Shown here: positions 44,497 through 52,219 of the stretch, piece by piece
How positions within the stretch are numbered: the first letter of the stretch is position 1
Layout: each line of letters opens with the position of its first letter
Assembly (NCBI GenBank): GCA_018374355.1
Contig: JAHAFI010000010.1
Span: 34,273 to 98,272 of the forward strand
Reading direction: 5' to 3'
DNA: 64,000 nt
DNA from: Clostridiales bacterium
GTDB lineage: Bacteria > Bacillota > Clostridia > Lachnospirales > Lachnospiraceae
The notes under the pieces: generated by a model
Seen by the model: only the letters and a program-made list of their open reading frames with translations
Database searches by the model: none
Told to the model about the DNA's origin: nothing
Program-made: the position numbers and the translations under genes

Positions 44497-44521
44497 CATG
44501 CAAAAAACAGGGAGGGATTAT

Positions 44522-45289
44522 GTGAAAAGATTAGAAAAAGTGTCGCTGGTGTTTTGTGTCATGATATTTCTGATATGTGGGAAGTATCTCCTGGACTATT
44601 GGATTGATTCATACGATAACCGGCAAAATTATATTCAGGTAGAAGAACTTGCATTTCCGGAAAAGGACGATAATAATGACGAAACAAATGAGTCAGATCA
44701 GAAAAGTGAAGATCTGCAAGAAGAGGTCTTTGATTATCAGGCATTATTGGAAGAAAATGCGGATTGTATCGGCTGGTTGTCCATTGACGATACAGATATC
44801 AGTTACCCGGTGGTACAGGGAGAAGATAATGAGTTTTATTTGCATCATGATTTTTATAAGAAAAATGCTATCTGTGGAGCAATATTTCTGGATTACCGAA
44901 ATGATGTGAACAGGATGCAGGAACATCTAATTCTTTATGGGCATCAGATGAAAGATGGAAGTATGTTCAAGCAGCTCAATGGTTATAAGGAGAAATCATT
45001 TTATGAGGGACACAGAGAGATTACGCTATTTCTTGGTACACAAAAGTACCGATATGAAGTAGCCGCCGTATATGTGACCGATTTGGCAAAAAGCGGTGAT
45101 TATTATAATTATGTTCATAAAGAAACACGAAAACAGCAAATGGAATATTTACTGCAGATGGCAGCTTATCAGCTCTATGAAACCGAGATCACGGTCAGGG
45201 AGAATGATGAGCTGCTTTCTTTATCTACCTGTGAGTATTCCAGTGCAAATGGCAGGCTGATCGTGCTTGCCAGAAGGACAGCAGAATAA
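44522..45289 (+). CDS. srtB: Class B sortase
   Basis: 255 residues from the GTG at 44522 (GGGAGGG five bases before); a longer frame runs back through the terminator hairpin and is not used. A membrane anchor spans residues 7-26 (SLVFCVMIFLICGKYLLDYW). The catalytic residues are H141 in LYGHQM and C237 in LSLSTCEY, with an arginine in the following RLIVLARR. The domain is typical of ICE-borne class B sortases, which usually lie close to the Cna-B adhesin gene and probably attach it to the wall or to pili. The cargo now separates the two genes by about 20 kb. A Glu/Asp-rich linker (about 42-75) follows the anchor. Confidence 0.9.
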   Translation: MKRLEKVSLVFCVMIFLICGKYLLDYWIDSYDNRQNYIQVEELAFPEKDDNNDETNESDQKSEDLQEEVFDYQALLEENADCIGWLSIDDTDISYPVVQGEDNEFYLHHDFYKKNAICGAIFLDYRNDVNRMQEHLILYGHQMKDGSMFKQLNGYKEKSFYEGHREITLFLGTQKYRYEVAAVYVTDLAKSGDYYNYVHKETRKQQMEYLLQMAAYQLYETEITVRENDELLSLSTCEYSSANGRLIVLARRTAE

Positions 45290-45307
45290 TTGGAGGAGGA
45301 TGTATTT

Positions 45308-48031
45308 ATGGCGATGAACAAAAACATGACAATGTCAGAAAGAGAAATCAGGGATTTTGCGCAGAGACAAATTGACCGGGCAGAACAGACAGGGCTTTCT
45401 TTTACAGAGGATATGAGAGAGCAGGTTATGAATTATGCTTCTATGATGGGAGAGGAATATTTGATCAGGAAACTGGTAAGAAGTCTTGCGGAAGCAGTAC
45501 GATCATCAGATGCAGAGAAAGTAGGGGAACTTCTGGACGATGCCAGGGTGGAGATACAGAGTTTTCCGGACAGTTCCATAGGGATGGCAGAAATGAGAGG
45601 ATATGGATATACAAACAATGATATGTATCCTCTCCGCAGACAGGAGGCATTGGAACTTCATCGTGTGGGAGAAAAGATTTTCTGTCTGCAGCCGGATGGT
45701 TCCATTGGAGAATATGCCAGCAGGGAGATGATCATGGAGTATGATGGTATTTACGGAATAGAGAAAACCGCATGGCAGCGTATGATGGAACAGGATGAAG
45801 AAATGGATGAATTTGATAATCTGCTTCCTCCAATGGTAGTGATTGGCAAGTATGAAGCCTTAAAAATGTATGATGCCGGCGAAACGGTTTATTTGATCAC
45901 TACTTACAGTTATCCGATTGCAGTCAGAGAACGTCTGGAAATTGAAAGAGGAGCAGATCATTACCAGATGGAACGTGATGCACTGGAAAGAATGAAAGCT
46001 CTGGAAGTAAAGATGCAGGAGTATCCACAGATCACTTCTCTGAAAGAAGCAAAGCTGCTTCTGGGGAACCAGAATATGTATGGGATTTATCAGATTGAGG
46101 ATGATACTCCTGGTCGGAACTACAAATTTATGAATTTTAGCTTTATAGAACGTCACGGATATCAGATTAATAAAGATGATTATAAAATGGTTTATGCTGA
46201 CAGACTGTGGCAGGGAGATACGCTGGATTCCCTATATGAGAAATTTAATATTGCCCACCCGGAAGATTATACTGGTCATTCTTTATCAGTCAGTGATATC
46301 GTTGTCCTCAATGAAAATGGAACTGTAAAAGCGTATTTTGTAGACAGTATTAGTTTCCGTGAACTGCCGGACTTCCTGCATCTGGAGCAGGAACTGGTTA
46401 TGGATGAAATTGCATATCAGATTGGAGACCAGTATTTTGCCATTCAGGTGGCAACGGAGGGATATGATTATTCCTTTTATGATAAAGAAATGAAACTGAT
46501 GGATGGTGGGGTGTATAACGATCCAGATATTTCTATCCGGGAAGTGACTGACATCCTGCTGAAAGAGGTTGGATTGGATGGAGTAGAAAGAATACCCGTT
46601 GACTATGAAGAACTGAGGGAAAAATCAGAGCAGGTTGAGCAAGAAATATTACGTATTGCCAGGGAGCAGATGAAAGTTAGTGGAGAATATAAGCCATTAG
46701 CAAAAGTCGAGGAACTGGAAGAGGCAAACTACAATATGATTGATAATGTCATTAATAATACACCACCCAAAAAAGGACCTTATCTGGAGTATTATGCTGC
46801 AGAGTGTGACGAGTTTCACAATATGGCGAAATACTATAAAAGTACTGATCTGAACGAAATCATAGAACAGTATCAGAAGATTATTGATGATCCATCCCTC
46901 ACTTATTTTGGAAATGGAATGGGATTTGTTTATCGAGATCCGGATGATAGTTATTACGATGAAGCAGAGGTAACGATTGTTTCTGGAAAATCTATCAGGG
47001 GGCATAATCTTGATAATGTAGCATTTATGGCAGCATTACCTGTGGTACGAGAGGCGTTAGAGACAGTAAGGGATGCATTTCCAGATTTTCGATATTATCC
47101 GCCAAAAGACATCAGAGAACAGCTTTTTCCGGAAAATATGAATGCAGATGAGCTGGCAGCGGCACTGAATACTCTGGCCGGTGATTTTGATTTTTATGAT
47201 TATCAGGATCGTTTTAATCCGGAGGAGGATTTAGAGATCATCGCAGCGGAAATTCGTTGTGGAAATGCCCATCAGTATTTTTCGCACTTGAAAGATATTA
47301 AGGATGAGGATTGCAACGAGTCCTTAAAAGCGGAAGTTCTGTTAGAAAAACTGAAATCATATCAGCCAGAAATACCGGAGAAAATGGAGCCGATTGTAGT
47401 GGTAAATTATTGTGAGGATAGTGAACTTAGTGGCAGAAAGTTTCAGAAGTTTGGGGAATTGGATAGAATAGTTGCAGATATGGATGCGGAACTATTCGCT
47501 AAAACAGATGGAAAAACAGGGTTGTCGGAAAAAACAGTGCAGATGTATTTTACAATTTATTATCCGGACGATAATAGGATGCACAAAATGCAGGAAAAAA
47601 TCAGTATTGGAGAAGGTAATGGCGGTATTGTAAGCCAGCTGAAACTTCAGAATGAAAAGAAACTGACAGATGAAAGCTGGTTGAATTATAAGAGGGCAAA
47701 GGGTGAGGTTTCTTTTAAGGCATATATGGCTGACATTACTGATATGCAGGAGCATGTAATTCCTTATCTTCAGAGCTTCTGTAGTTTGGAGGAAAAGGCA
47801 CCAGAAATAGTAGATGCAGTAGTGAAAGTAGATGGAACTGGGGAAAAGCGTATGCCGGAAAAACAGGTGTCTGATAAGGGGGCCCTAAAACAGGGCTCCC
47901 TTTCGGAAACAGAGAAATCGACTGAGAAGAAAAAAAAGATGTCTATTCATGAACGGCTACAAATCAATAAGGAGATTATTGCAAAAAAGCAGGGAAAAGA
48001 AAGTAAGGAGAAAGGGGTTGAGCTTATATAA
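45308..48031 (+). CDS. YodL-domain ICE protein
   Basis: 907 residues from the ATG at 45308 (GGAGGAGG before it). The N-terminal helical domain (MSEREIRDFAQRQIDRAEQT) is shared by ICE anti-restriction or maintenance proteins. Residues about 240-355 are a YodL-like domain (YGIYQIEDDTPGRNYKFMNF, then DRLWQGDTLDSLYEKFNIAH and HSLSVSDIVVLNENGTVKAY). The region around 690-800 (VVVNYCEDSELSGRKFQKFG) resembles the LPD-type small domains of the same proteins. The tail SIHERLQINKEIIAKKQGK is basic. Function is unknown; it is a standard accessory gene next to the sortase. A palindromic repeat interrupts the C-terminal part at 47876. Confidence 0.8.
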   Translation: MAMNKNMTMSEREIRDFAQRQIDRAEQTGLSFTEDMREQVMNYASMMGEEYLIRKLVRSLAEAVRSSDAEKVGELLDDARVEIQSFPDSSIGMAEMRGYGYTNNDMYPLRRQEALELHRVGEKIFCLQPDGSIGEYASREMIMEYDGIYGIEKTAWQRMMEQDEEMDEFDNLLPPMVVIGKYEALKMYDAGETVYLITTYSYPIAVRERLEIERGADHYQMERDALERMKALEVKMQEYPQITSLKEAKLLLGNQNMYGIYQIEDDTPGRNYKFMNFSFIERHGYQINKDDYKMVYADRLWQGDTLDSLYEKFNIAHPEDYTGHSLSVSDIVVLNENGTVKAYFVDSISFRELPDFLHLEQELVMDEIAYQIGDQYFAIQVATEGYDYSFYDKEMKLMDGGVYNDPDISIREVTDILLKEVGLDGVERIPVDYEELREKSEQVEQEILRIAREQMKVSGEYKPLAKVEELEEANYNMIDNVINNTPPKKGPYLEYYAAECDEFHNMAKYYKSTDLNEIIEQYQKIIDDPSLTYFGNGMGFVYRDPDDSYYDEAEVTIVSGKSIRGHNLDNVAFMAALPVVREALETVRDAFPDFRYYPPKDIREQLFPENMNADELAAALNTLAGDFDFYDYQDRFNPEEDLEIIAAEIRCGNAHQYFSHLKDIKDEDCNESLKAEVLLEKLKSYQPEIPEKMEPIVVVNYCEDSELSGRKFQKFGELDRIVADMDAELFAKTDGKTGLSEKTVQMYFTIYYPDDNRMHKMQEKISIGEGNGGIVSQLKLQNEKKLTDESWLNYKRAKGEVSFKAYMADITDMQEHVIPYLQSFCSLEEKAPEIVDAVVKVDGTGEKRMPEKQVSDKGALKQGSLSETEKSTEKKKKMSIHERLQINKEIIAKKQGKESKEKGVELI
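47876..47902 (+). repeat. 27-bp palindromic repeat, copy C (inside the YodL protein gene)
   Basis: AAGGGGGCCCT (47876-47886), loop AAAAC, AGGGCTCCCTT (47892-47902). All eleven positions can pair, one by G-T. It is read in frame as KGALKQGSL, close to the KGALKKGAL of copy A. Confidence 0.75.
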
Positions 48032-48046
48032 TTTTCTATAAATTAT

Positions 48047-48074
48047 AGCGTCCGGTGTAAAACTGGACGCTTTT
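48047..48074 (+). terminator. Terminator after the YodL-protein gene
   Basis: AGCGTCCGGT (48047-48056) pairs with ACTGGACGCT (48062-48071), one G-T pair, then TTTT. A second smaller hairpin, ACAATCT-TC-AGATTGT followed shortly by a T run, lies at about 48130-48160. Confidence 0.8.
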
Positions 48075-48187
48075 AGAACTATGAGATACGATATTTATAT
48101 AATCTCATTGGTCAAGCATTATCACCGTACAATCTTCAGATTGTCTTGCGTTTTTTTAGATAAAGAATATCTTGTTAAGGTGGCGGA

Positions 48188-48216
48188 TTGACAGAATGTA
48201 TTAATATTTGTACAAT
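48188..48216 (+). promoter_or_regulatory. Sigma-A promoter of the small gene at 48265
   Basis: TTGACA (48188-48193), 17-base spacer, TACAAT (48211-48216). Confidence 0.75.
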
Positions 48217-48264
48217 TTAAGGTGCTAGATGATTATTTCATTCAAAGAAAAGAGGGAAACAAGT

Positions 48265-48561
48265 ATGGAGATTTTGACCAGAGAGATATTAAATCAGACT
48301 GTAGGGGAAACTATAGACAAAACACGGGACAAGCTTTGCCTATTAGATGAAACTTTTCAGCAGGATGAAAAGGATTTGGATGAATTGACAAAACGGTACA
48401 TGGAACTGAATTTACCAAAAAAGGAAAAAATGATTATAGAAGATTATATTGCATGTATGCAGACAGTGGATGCTCGTTATGCGGATATTTCGTATGTGGC
48501 AGGAATAGAGGATGCCATTTATATTCTGAAAAAGTTAGATTTGATAAAATGTACAAATTAA
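48265..48561 (+). CDS. Small helical protein (DUF6809-like)
   Basis: 98 residues from the ATG at 48265 (AGAGGGA before it). It is largely helical and charged (DLDELTKRYMELNLPKKEK, then YADISYVAGIEDAIYILKKL), the pattern of small DUF6809-type proteins in Clostridia. It has its own consensus promoter. Function is unknown; the family name is given with moderate certainty. Confidence 0.6.
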   Translation: MEILTREILNQTVGETIDKTRDKLCLLDETFQQDEKDLDELTKRYMELNLPKKEKMIIEDYIACMQTVDARYADISYVAGIEDAIYILKKLDLIKCTN

Positions 48562-48593
48562 TGAGTTTGAATTGATCTTTCTTCAATTTTTTT

Positions 48594-48629
48594 TATCTAA
48601 ATACTCCATTTTAATGGAGTATTTAGATA
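48594..48629. repeat. 36-bp palindrome between 48265 gene and the XRE regulator
   Basis: TATCTAAATACTCCA (48594-48608) and TGGAGTATTTAGATA (48615-48629) are perfectly inverted 15-bp arms with the loop TTTTAA. No T run follows on either strand, so it is not a standard terminator. Possible operator of the adjacent XRE protein. Confidence 0.75.
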
Positions 48630-48706
48630 AGTAGTATAGCTCTAATATTTTCTCTGATTTATGGGTACAATGGATGTGAAATAGATCAGAGAAGAGGTGT
48701 AAATAC

Positions 48707-49027
48707 TTGCGTACAGAAGAGTATATTTCGATGAGATTATCGGAATTATGTAGGAAACGTGGGTATTCCAAATATCGTCTTTCTCAGCTTACAGGAATGT
48801 CGCAAACAGCTTTGGGAAATATTTTAGCAGAGGAAAGTATACCGACAATACCTACGCTTGAAAAGATATGCGATGCATTTGGAATATCTTTAGCTCAATT
48901 CTTTGCTGGGGATAGTGGTCGCTTAGATTTGACTGAAGAGCAGAGCGAAATATTGGAGATATGGGATGGATTAGAAACAAAGGAAAGAGAGATTCTTTTA
49001 TCCTTTATACGAAGCCTAAAGAAGTAA
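48707..49027 (+). CDS. XRE-family HTH regulator
   Basis: 106 residues starting at a TTG (48707) with GAAGAGGTG ahead of it. The HTH lies at about residues 10-65: RLSELCRKRGYSKYRLSQLT, SQTALGNILAEESIPTIPTL and ICDAFGISLAQFFAGD. The C-terminal ~30 residues are a short dimerisation-like helix pair. Likely a repressor of a small local unit; the palindrome at 48594 is a candidate operator. A terminator follows immediately at 49028. Confidence 0.85.
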   Translation: MRTEEYISMRLSELCRKRGYSKYRLSQLTGMSQTALGNILAEESIPTIPTLEKICDAFGISLAQFFAGDSGRLDLTEEQSEILEIWDGLETKEREILLSFIRSLKK

Positions 49028-49061
49028 GAGCAGTTCAGAAAATTGTGAACTGTTCTTTTTT
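49028..49061 (+). terminator. Terminator after the XRE regulator
   Basis: GAGCAGTTCA (49028-49037) pairs with TGAACTGTTC (49046-49055), followed by a run of seven T. It overlaps the first bases after the stop codon. Confidence 0.8.
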
Positions 49062-49077
49062 TATGGAGAAGAATAAT

Positions 49078-49761
49078 ATGAAGATTAGGAATATTTTGAT
49101 TGCCTTAACGATGGTTGTTGCATGTTGTGGATGTGGTGTTGTAAGAGCAGAAAATCATGAAATGAATGACAATGAATTTGTATTACCTCAGGTAGAGTCG
49201 GTTATAGATTCTGAAGAATGCTGTATATGCGGAGAAAATGAAAGAAGTCTGATGCCATATTATCGAAAATCGGGGATGATTGGATTGGTCTGTCTTAATA
49301 CAATGGAGATATCTTCACTGGATACAAGGCACTACTCAGATGATGGAACACAAATTATTTCGGGTGCAGGTCTTAGCATCACAACATCTTCGCATGGGGA
49401 AGATGAATGCAGTTTTCATGTGTCCGGGATGCCGGACAGAGGTATATTAGAAGGTAAAGTGTACTACGGTGAAAAATGTGAACCGGACTTTGATGTTATT
49501 AAATCATTTTTATGCCAGGCTTGTCTGGATACAGTGCTGAAAATGTATCAGGATGAAATGAAATGGGGTAGCGATAATAGCCGATTTCCAGAAGTCTGTC
49601 TTGTGGATTTTAAGACAAATGAACTTTATACATTGGGAAAAACTCATGTGGGATATTGGATAAGAGATTATTGGGTACATATTGATCACGAGGATGAGTA
49701 TAGTGATGTAATGGTTATTTATGCTCCCCAAAATAGACTAGATTTAGTATCACAGGAATAA
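49078..49761 (+). CDS. Putative lipoprotein, unknown function
   Basis: 227 residues from the ATG at 49078 (TGGAGAAG before it); the longer frame crosses a terminator and is not used. The N-terminus IRNILIALTMVVACCGCG ends in a lipobox (VVAC), so the mature cysteine would be lipid-anchored. The mature part has two CxxC-like cysteine pairs (CCICGENE and FLCQACLDTVLK), suggesting a metal site or disulfides. No family was recognised. The next gene follows after 33 bases. Confidence 0.7.
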   Translation: MKIRNILIALTMVVACCGCGVVRAENHEMNDNEFVLPQVESVIDSEECCICGENERSLMPYYRKSGMIGLVCLNTMEISSLDTRHYSDDGTQIISGAGLSITTSSHGEDECSFHVSGMPDRGILEGKVYYGEKCEPDFDVIKSFLCQACLDTVLKMYQDEMKWGSDNSRFPEVCLVDFKTNELYTLGKTHVGYWIRDYWVHIDHEDEYSDVMVIYAPQNRLDLVSQE

Positions 49762-49794
49762 AAAGAAGGTGTCATAGCGAAGAAAACAAAAGAT

Positions 49795-50160
49795 GTGGTT
49801 TCAGAAGAACGAAAGTTTTTAAGGTTATGTGGAGAGGAATATAAGAAAAAAATAAAAAAGCAGACTTCCATGTCATTAAAGGATTTTCAAAAAATATCCT
49901 ATTTGATAAATACGTTGGGGTTTAGCAATTACTATTTGTATTTCTGTATGGATCTGTTTCCAGATTTATTATGTGATTCAAGTGATATTAGCGAAGTAAA
50001 TGATTGGAATGAAGAATATGATATGCAATCGTCCGAGTATGGTATTTTAGATATGATGGTGGAGGAATGCGATATGTGGTTAGAAGAATTTTGTAATCAG
50101 ATGCCATTGGAAAGGCAGAAGGAAAAATATAGGTTGCTATTTGAAATTGAGGGCGATTAA
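49795..50160 (+). CDS. Small hypothetical protein (121 residues), start uncertain
   Basis: A charged, helical acidic protein (KFLRLCGEEYKKKIKKQTSM, then YNLIKE-free C-terminus around WLEEFCNQMPLE). The GTG at 49795 lacks an RBS, whereas an in-frame ATA at 49774 follows GAAGGTGTC and would give the natural-looking start AKKTKDVVSEER. So the true start may be a non-standard ATA or a mutated ATG; the former would make the protein seven residues longer. No family recognised. It is followed by a long inverted repeat and the convergent relaxase gene. Confidence 0.6.
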   Translation: MVSEERKFLRLCGEEYKKKIKKQTSMSLKDFQKISYLINTLGFSNYYLYFCMDLFPDLLCDSSDISEVNDWNEEYDMQSSEYGILDMMVEECDMWLEEFCNQMPLERQKEKYRLLFEIEGD

Positions 50161-50168
50161 GAATTATG

Positions 50169-50217
50169 AAGAGAGTTAAAAACACTCAATCATTTCTGGT
50201 GGGGCTTTAACTCTCTT
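50169..50217. terminator. Bidirectional terminator between the small gene and mobA
   Basis: AAGAGAGTTAAA (50169-50180) and TTTAACTCTCTT (50206-50217) are perfect 12-bp inverted arms, with a 25-base loop. It lies between convergent genes. Confidence 0.7.
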
Positions 50218-50230
50218 AAATGATTATCAA

Positions 50231-51601
50231 TTATAATTCCGGATGCATCTGTGTTGATTCTTCTCTGTTGGTGTTAGTCTGGATATGGGAAGATAATAAA
50301 TAGTCGAAATTTTCCTGAATAATCTGTAAAGTATATTTGCGTTTTTGCAAATCCTGTTTTTCATGGAAAACTGTGGAACGCTCGTTTTCAAGATTTGAGA
50401 TTTTGGAGCGTTGCCGTTCTTTTGATGGCAGCTTTGTAATGCCCAGTTCTTGTAACTTTTGTTTCAGAGTATCATGCAGTTGATATTCTGATTGATGTTT
50501 GGATTTATAGGATTTGGGATTTGAAGCTTTTTTCCCATCCTCAATGACTTTTCTACAAATACGATAGCTGTCACAATGCTTTTGTATCACTTCCTGTTTG
50601 GTGATTTCTGCGTCGAGTTCTGCAAGCTTATGATCTGACGCAAGGAGGGCGTTTGAGACATCTTCCATATGTTGCTGAAAATCCTCATAGTTCAGAAGGT
50701 TATTTTCCGAAAGATAATTAAAAGTGCGTGCGGCTTCTTTTAAATTATTGAGTTTTGCCCAGCGGTCAAAACCGACACGGTTGCCTGTTACGACATATGA
50801 AGAAATTTCAACATACAGTCGAACTTCCCTAGATGCGTTCCGGGGCATTTTTACTTTGTGACGGTTTTTCTCAAGTCGGAGTAATACGTTTTCTTCGGTG
50901 TAGTAACTGCCGAGAGATTTCAGGTTTGTAAAGTTTGTTTGTTCCGGTGCACGGAAGGCCAGGTTCTTTCCTTGTCGGATTTCATATCCTGCCAGTTTCA
51001 TTTTTTGAAGAAACTCATCATAGTTGATGGATGACCAGATGGCTTTATCTACAGCAACTTTTAATTTAGCTTTCCAGCTGTTTCCACGATGGTATTCCAT
51101 ATTCTCTTTATAGCGTTTCCCTTTTTCGCCAGTCGGCATACTGGTGACAAGATCATTTTCCTGACAAATGCGGTTGCTGATTCGGCAGATTTTATGATAA
51201 CTGCGTTTGTTGGAAACATATTTATGATAGTCAACAAAGCTGGTTGCATTGAAAATGATATGGTTGTGAATGTGATTTTGATCAACGTGTGTGCTGATGA
51301 CATATTCATATTTTCCTTTTAGCACTTGATCCGCAAATTTTTTGCCGAGCTTGTGGGCAGTTTCTGCATCAAGTTCACCAGGTTTGAAAGACTGAATCAG
51401 ATGAAAAGCAAGATTGTTGCCTTTATCCATAATGTTCTTTTTACCAGATTCACGGGTAAGTGCAAATTCGATATCGGCGGATTCTGGGGAGCAGGCGAAA
51501 CCGGAAACCAGCAATTTTTCTTCGGTCTTGTCCGGATTCATAATGTAATCCAACGCTTTTTTGTCTGTTACTTTAATGGGGAAGATTTTAATATATGCCA
51601 T
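50231..51601 (-). CDS. mobA: MobA/VirD2-family relaxase
   Basis: 456 residues. The relaxase domain (about 1-160) has the histidine motif with H105, D107, H110, H112 and H114 in VISTHVDQNHIHNHIIFNAT, and the likely nucleophile Y19 in ALDYIMNPDKT. ACSPESADIEFALTRESG is also typical of this family. The C-terminal 250 residues are a charged coiled-coil that likely contacts MobC and the coupling protein. It nicks at oriT and leads the strand into the recipient. The first 34 bases of its reading frame overlap the end of mobC, so both are read as one leftward transcript. Confidence 0.95.
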   Translation of the reverse strand: MAYIKIFPIKVTDKKALDYIMNPDKTEEKLLVSGFACSPESADIEFALTRESGKKNIMDKGNNLAFHLIQSFKPGELDAETAHKLGKKFADQVLKGKYEYVISTHVDQNHIHNHIIFNATSFVDYHKYVSNKRSYHKICRISNRICQENDLVTSMPTGEKGKRYKENMEYHRGNSWKAKLKVAVDKAIWSSINYDEFLQKMKLAGYEIRQGKNLAFRAPEQTNFTNLKSLGSYYTEENVLLRLEKNRHKVKMPRNASREVRLYVEISSYVVTGNRVGFDRWAKLNNLKEAARTFNYLSENNLLNYEDFQQHMEDVSNALLASDHKLAELDAEITKQEVIQKHCDSYRICRKVIEDGKKASNPKSYKSKHQSEYQLHDTLKQKLQELGITKLPSKERQRSKISNLENERSTVFHEKQDLQKRKYTLQIIQENFDYLLSSHIQTNTNREESTQMHPEL

Positions 51602-51891
51602 AGTTCATTCACCATCCTTTTCAGTTCTTCCATTTCATCTGAATATAAATCTCCTGTGGTATTGACTTTTTTTGCAATCTGGTTGATGTTCACACCAATC
51701 TTGTGCATCTCTTCATAGACTTGCTTAATCGGGGCGGTATCGGTGTTGATGATATAGCCGTCGATTGCCATCTTCCTAAGATAAGCTCCCATGTTCCTGG
51801 TTCTGGATAGTATCATCTTCTGACGGATAAGTTTCTTTTCTTCGGGGGTTACACAAAATAGAATCTGTACGGTTCTTTTTCTGTTTGCCAT
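51568..51891 (-). CDS. mobC: MobC-family relaxosome protein
   Basis: 107 residues. The ribbon-helix-helix-like N-terminus (RTVQILFCVTPEEKKLIRQK) and the signature GVNINQIAKKVNTTGDLYSD match MobC (Pfam MobC/relaxosome). MobC proteins bind oriT and help the relaxase melt the nick region. RBS GAGAAAATTG-type sequence precedes the ATG on the minus strand. The candidate oriT lies just upstream, between mobC and the divergent sigma gene. Confidence 0.9.
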   Translation of the reverse strand: MANRKRTVQILFCVTPEEKKLIRQKMILSRTRNMGAYLRKMAIDGYIINTDTAPIKQVYEEMHKIGVNINQIAKKVNTTGDLYSDEMEELKRMVNELWHILKSSPLK

Positions 51892-51943
51892 TTCAATTTT
51901 CTCCTTTTCTGCGTGTATGCTATTGGTTTGTTTTTGAGGTTTT

Positions 51944-52035
51944 CAATTTAGGGCAGGGTTCCCTAAATTGCTGGTTTTGCGGAAGTGTATATACACTTCC
52001 TGTCCTTGCTGTTTTACCGGCGGTAAAGCCGCCGG
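51944..52035. other. Candidate oriT with three inverted repeats
   Basis: Of the 328 bases without a gene (51892-52219), this part holds CAATTTAGGG/CCCTAAATTG (51944-51970), the perfect palindrome GGAAGTGTATATACACTTCC (51981-52000) and CCGGCGG/CCGCCGG (52017-52035) overlapping TTTACC/GGTAAA. Position directly upstream of mobC-mobA is where the origin of transfer is expected. The exact nick site is not identified. The remaining sequence to 52165 is AT-rich without recognisable features. Confidence 0.7.
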
Positions 52036-52164
52036 AAGAGTACCTCATGAAAAGAGATCCTATAAATAATCTACTGGGAGAAGAAAAAAGAGACATAAAT
52101 TGATGGGTTTGATAAAGAGGTTTCATTTGCAAATAAAATAATATAAAATAATTGAAAAAATATT

Positions 52165-52189
52165 GTAACGAAATGAATTTTTCTCCGAC
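52165..52189 (+). promoter_or_regulatory. Candidate ECF-type promoter of the sigma/anti-sigma pair
   Basis: GTAAC (52165-52169), 16-base spacer, CGAC (52186-52189). AAC and CGNC boxes at this distance are typical for ECF sigma factors that control their own gene. Confidence 0.5.
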
Positions 52190-52219
52190 TAACCTATGAA
52201 GAAAAGGAGGTGAGCAGTT

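Noticed and set aside
44468..44521. Longer N-terminus of the sortase starting in the terminator hairpin
   Set aside because: The frame crosses a terminator and lacks an RBS; the GTG at 44522 has both RBS and a proper membrane anchor.
48961..49077. Fusion of the XRE regulator end with the lipoprotein frame
   Set aside because: A strong terminator (49028-49061) and a good RBS/start at 49078 show two separate genes.
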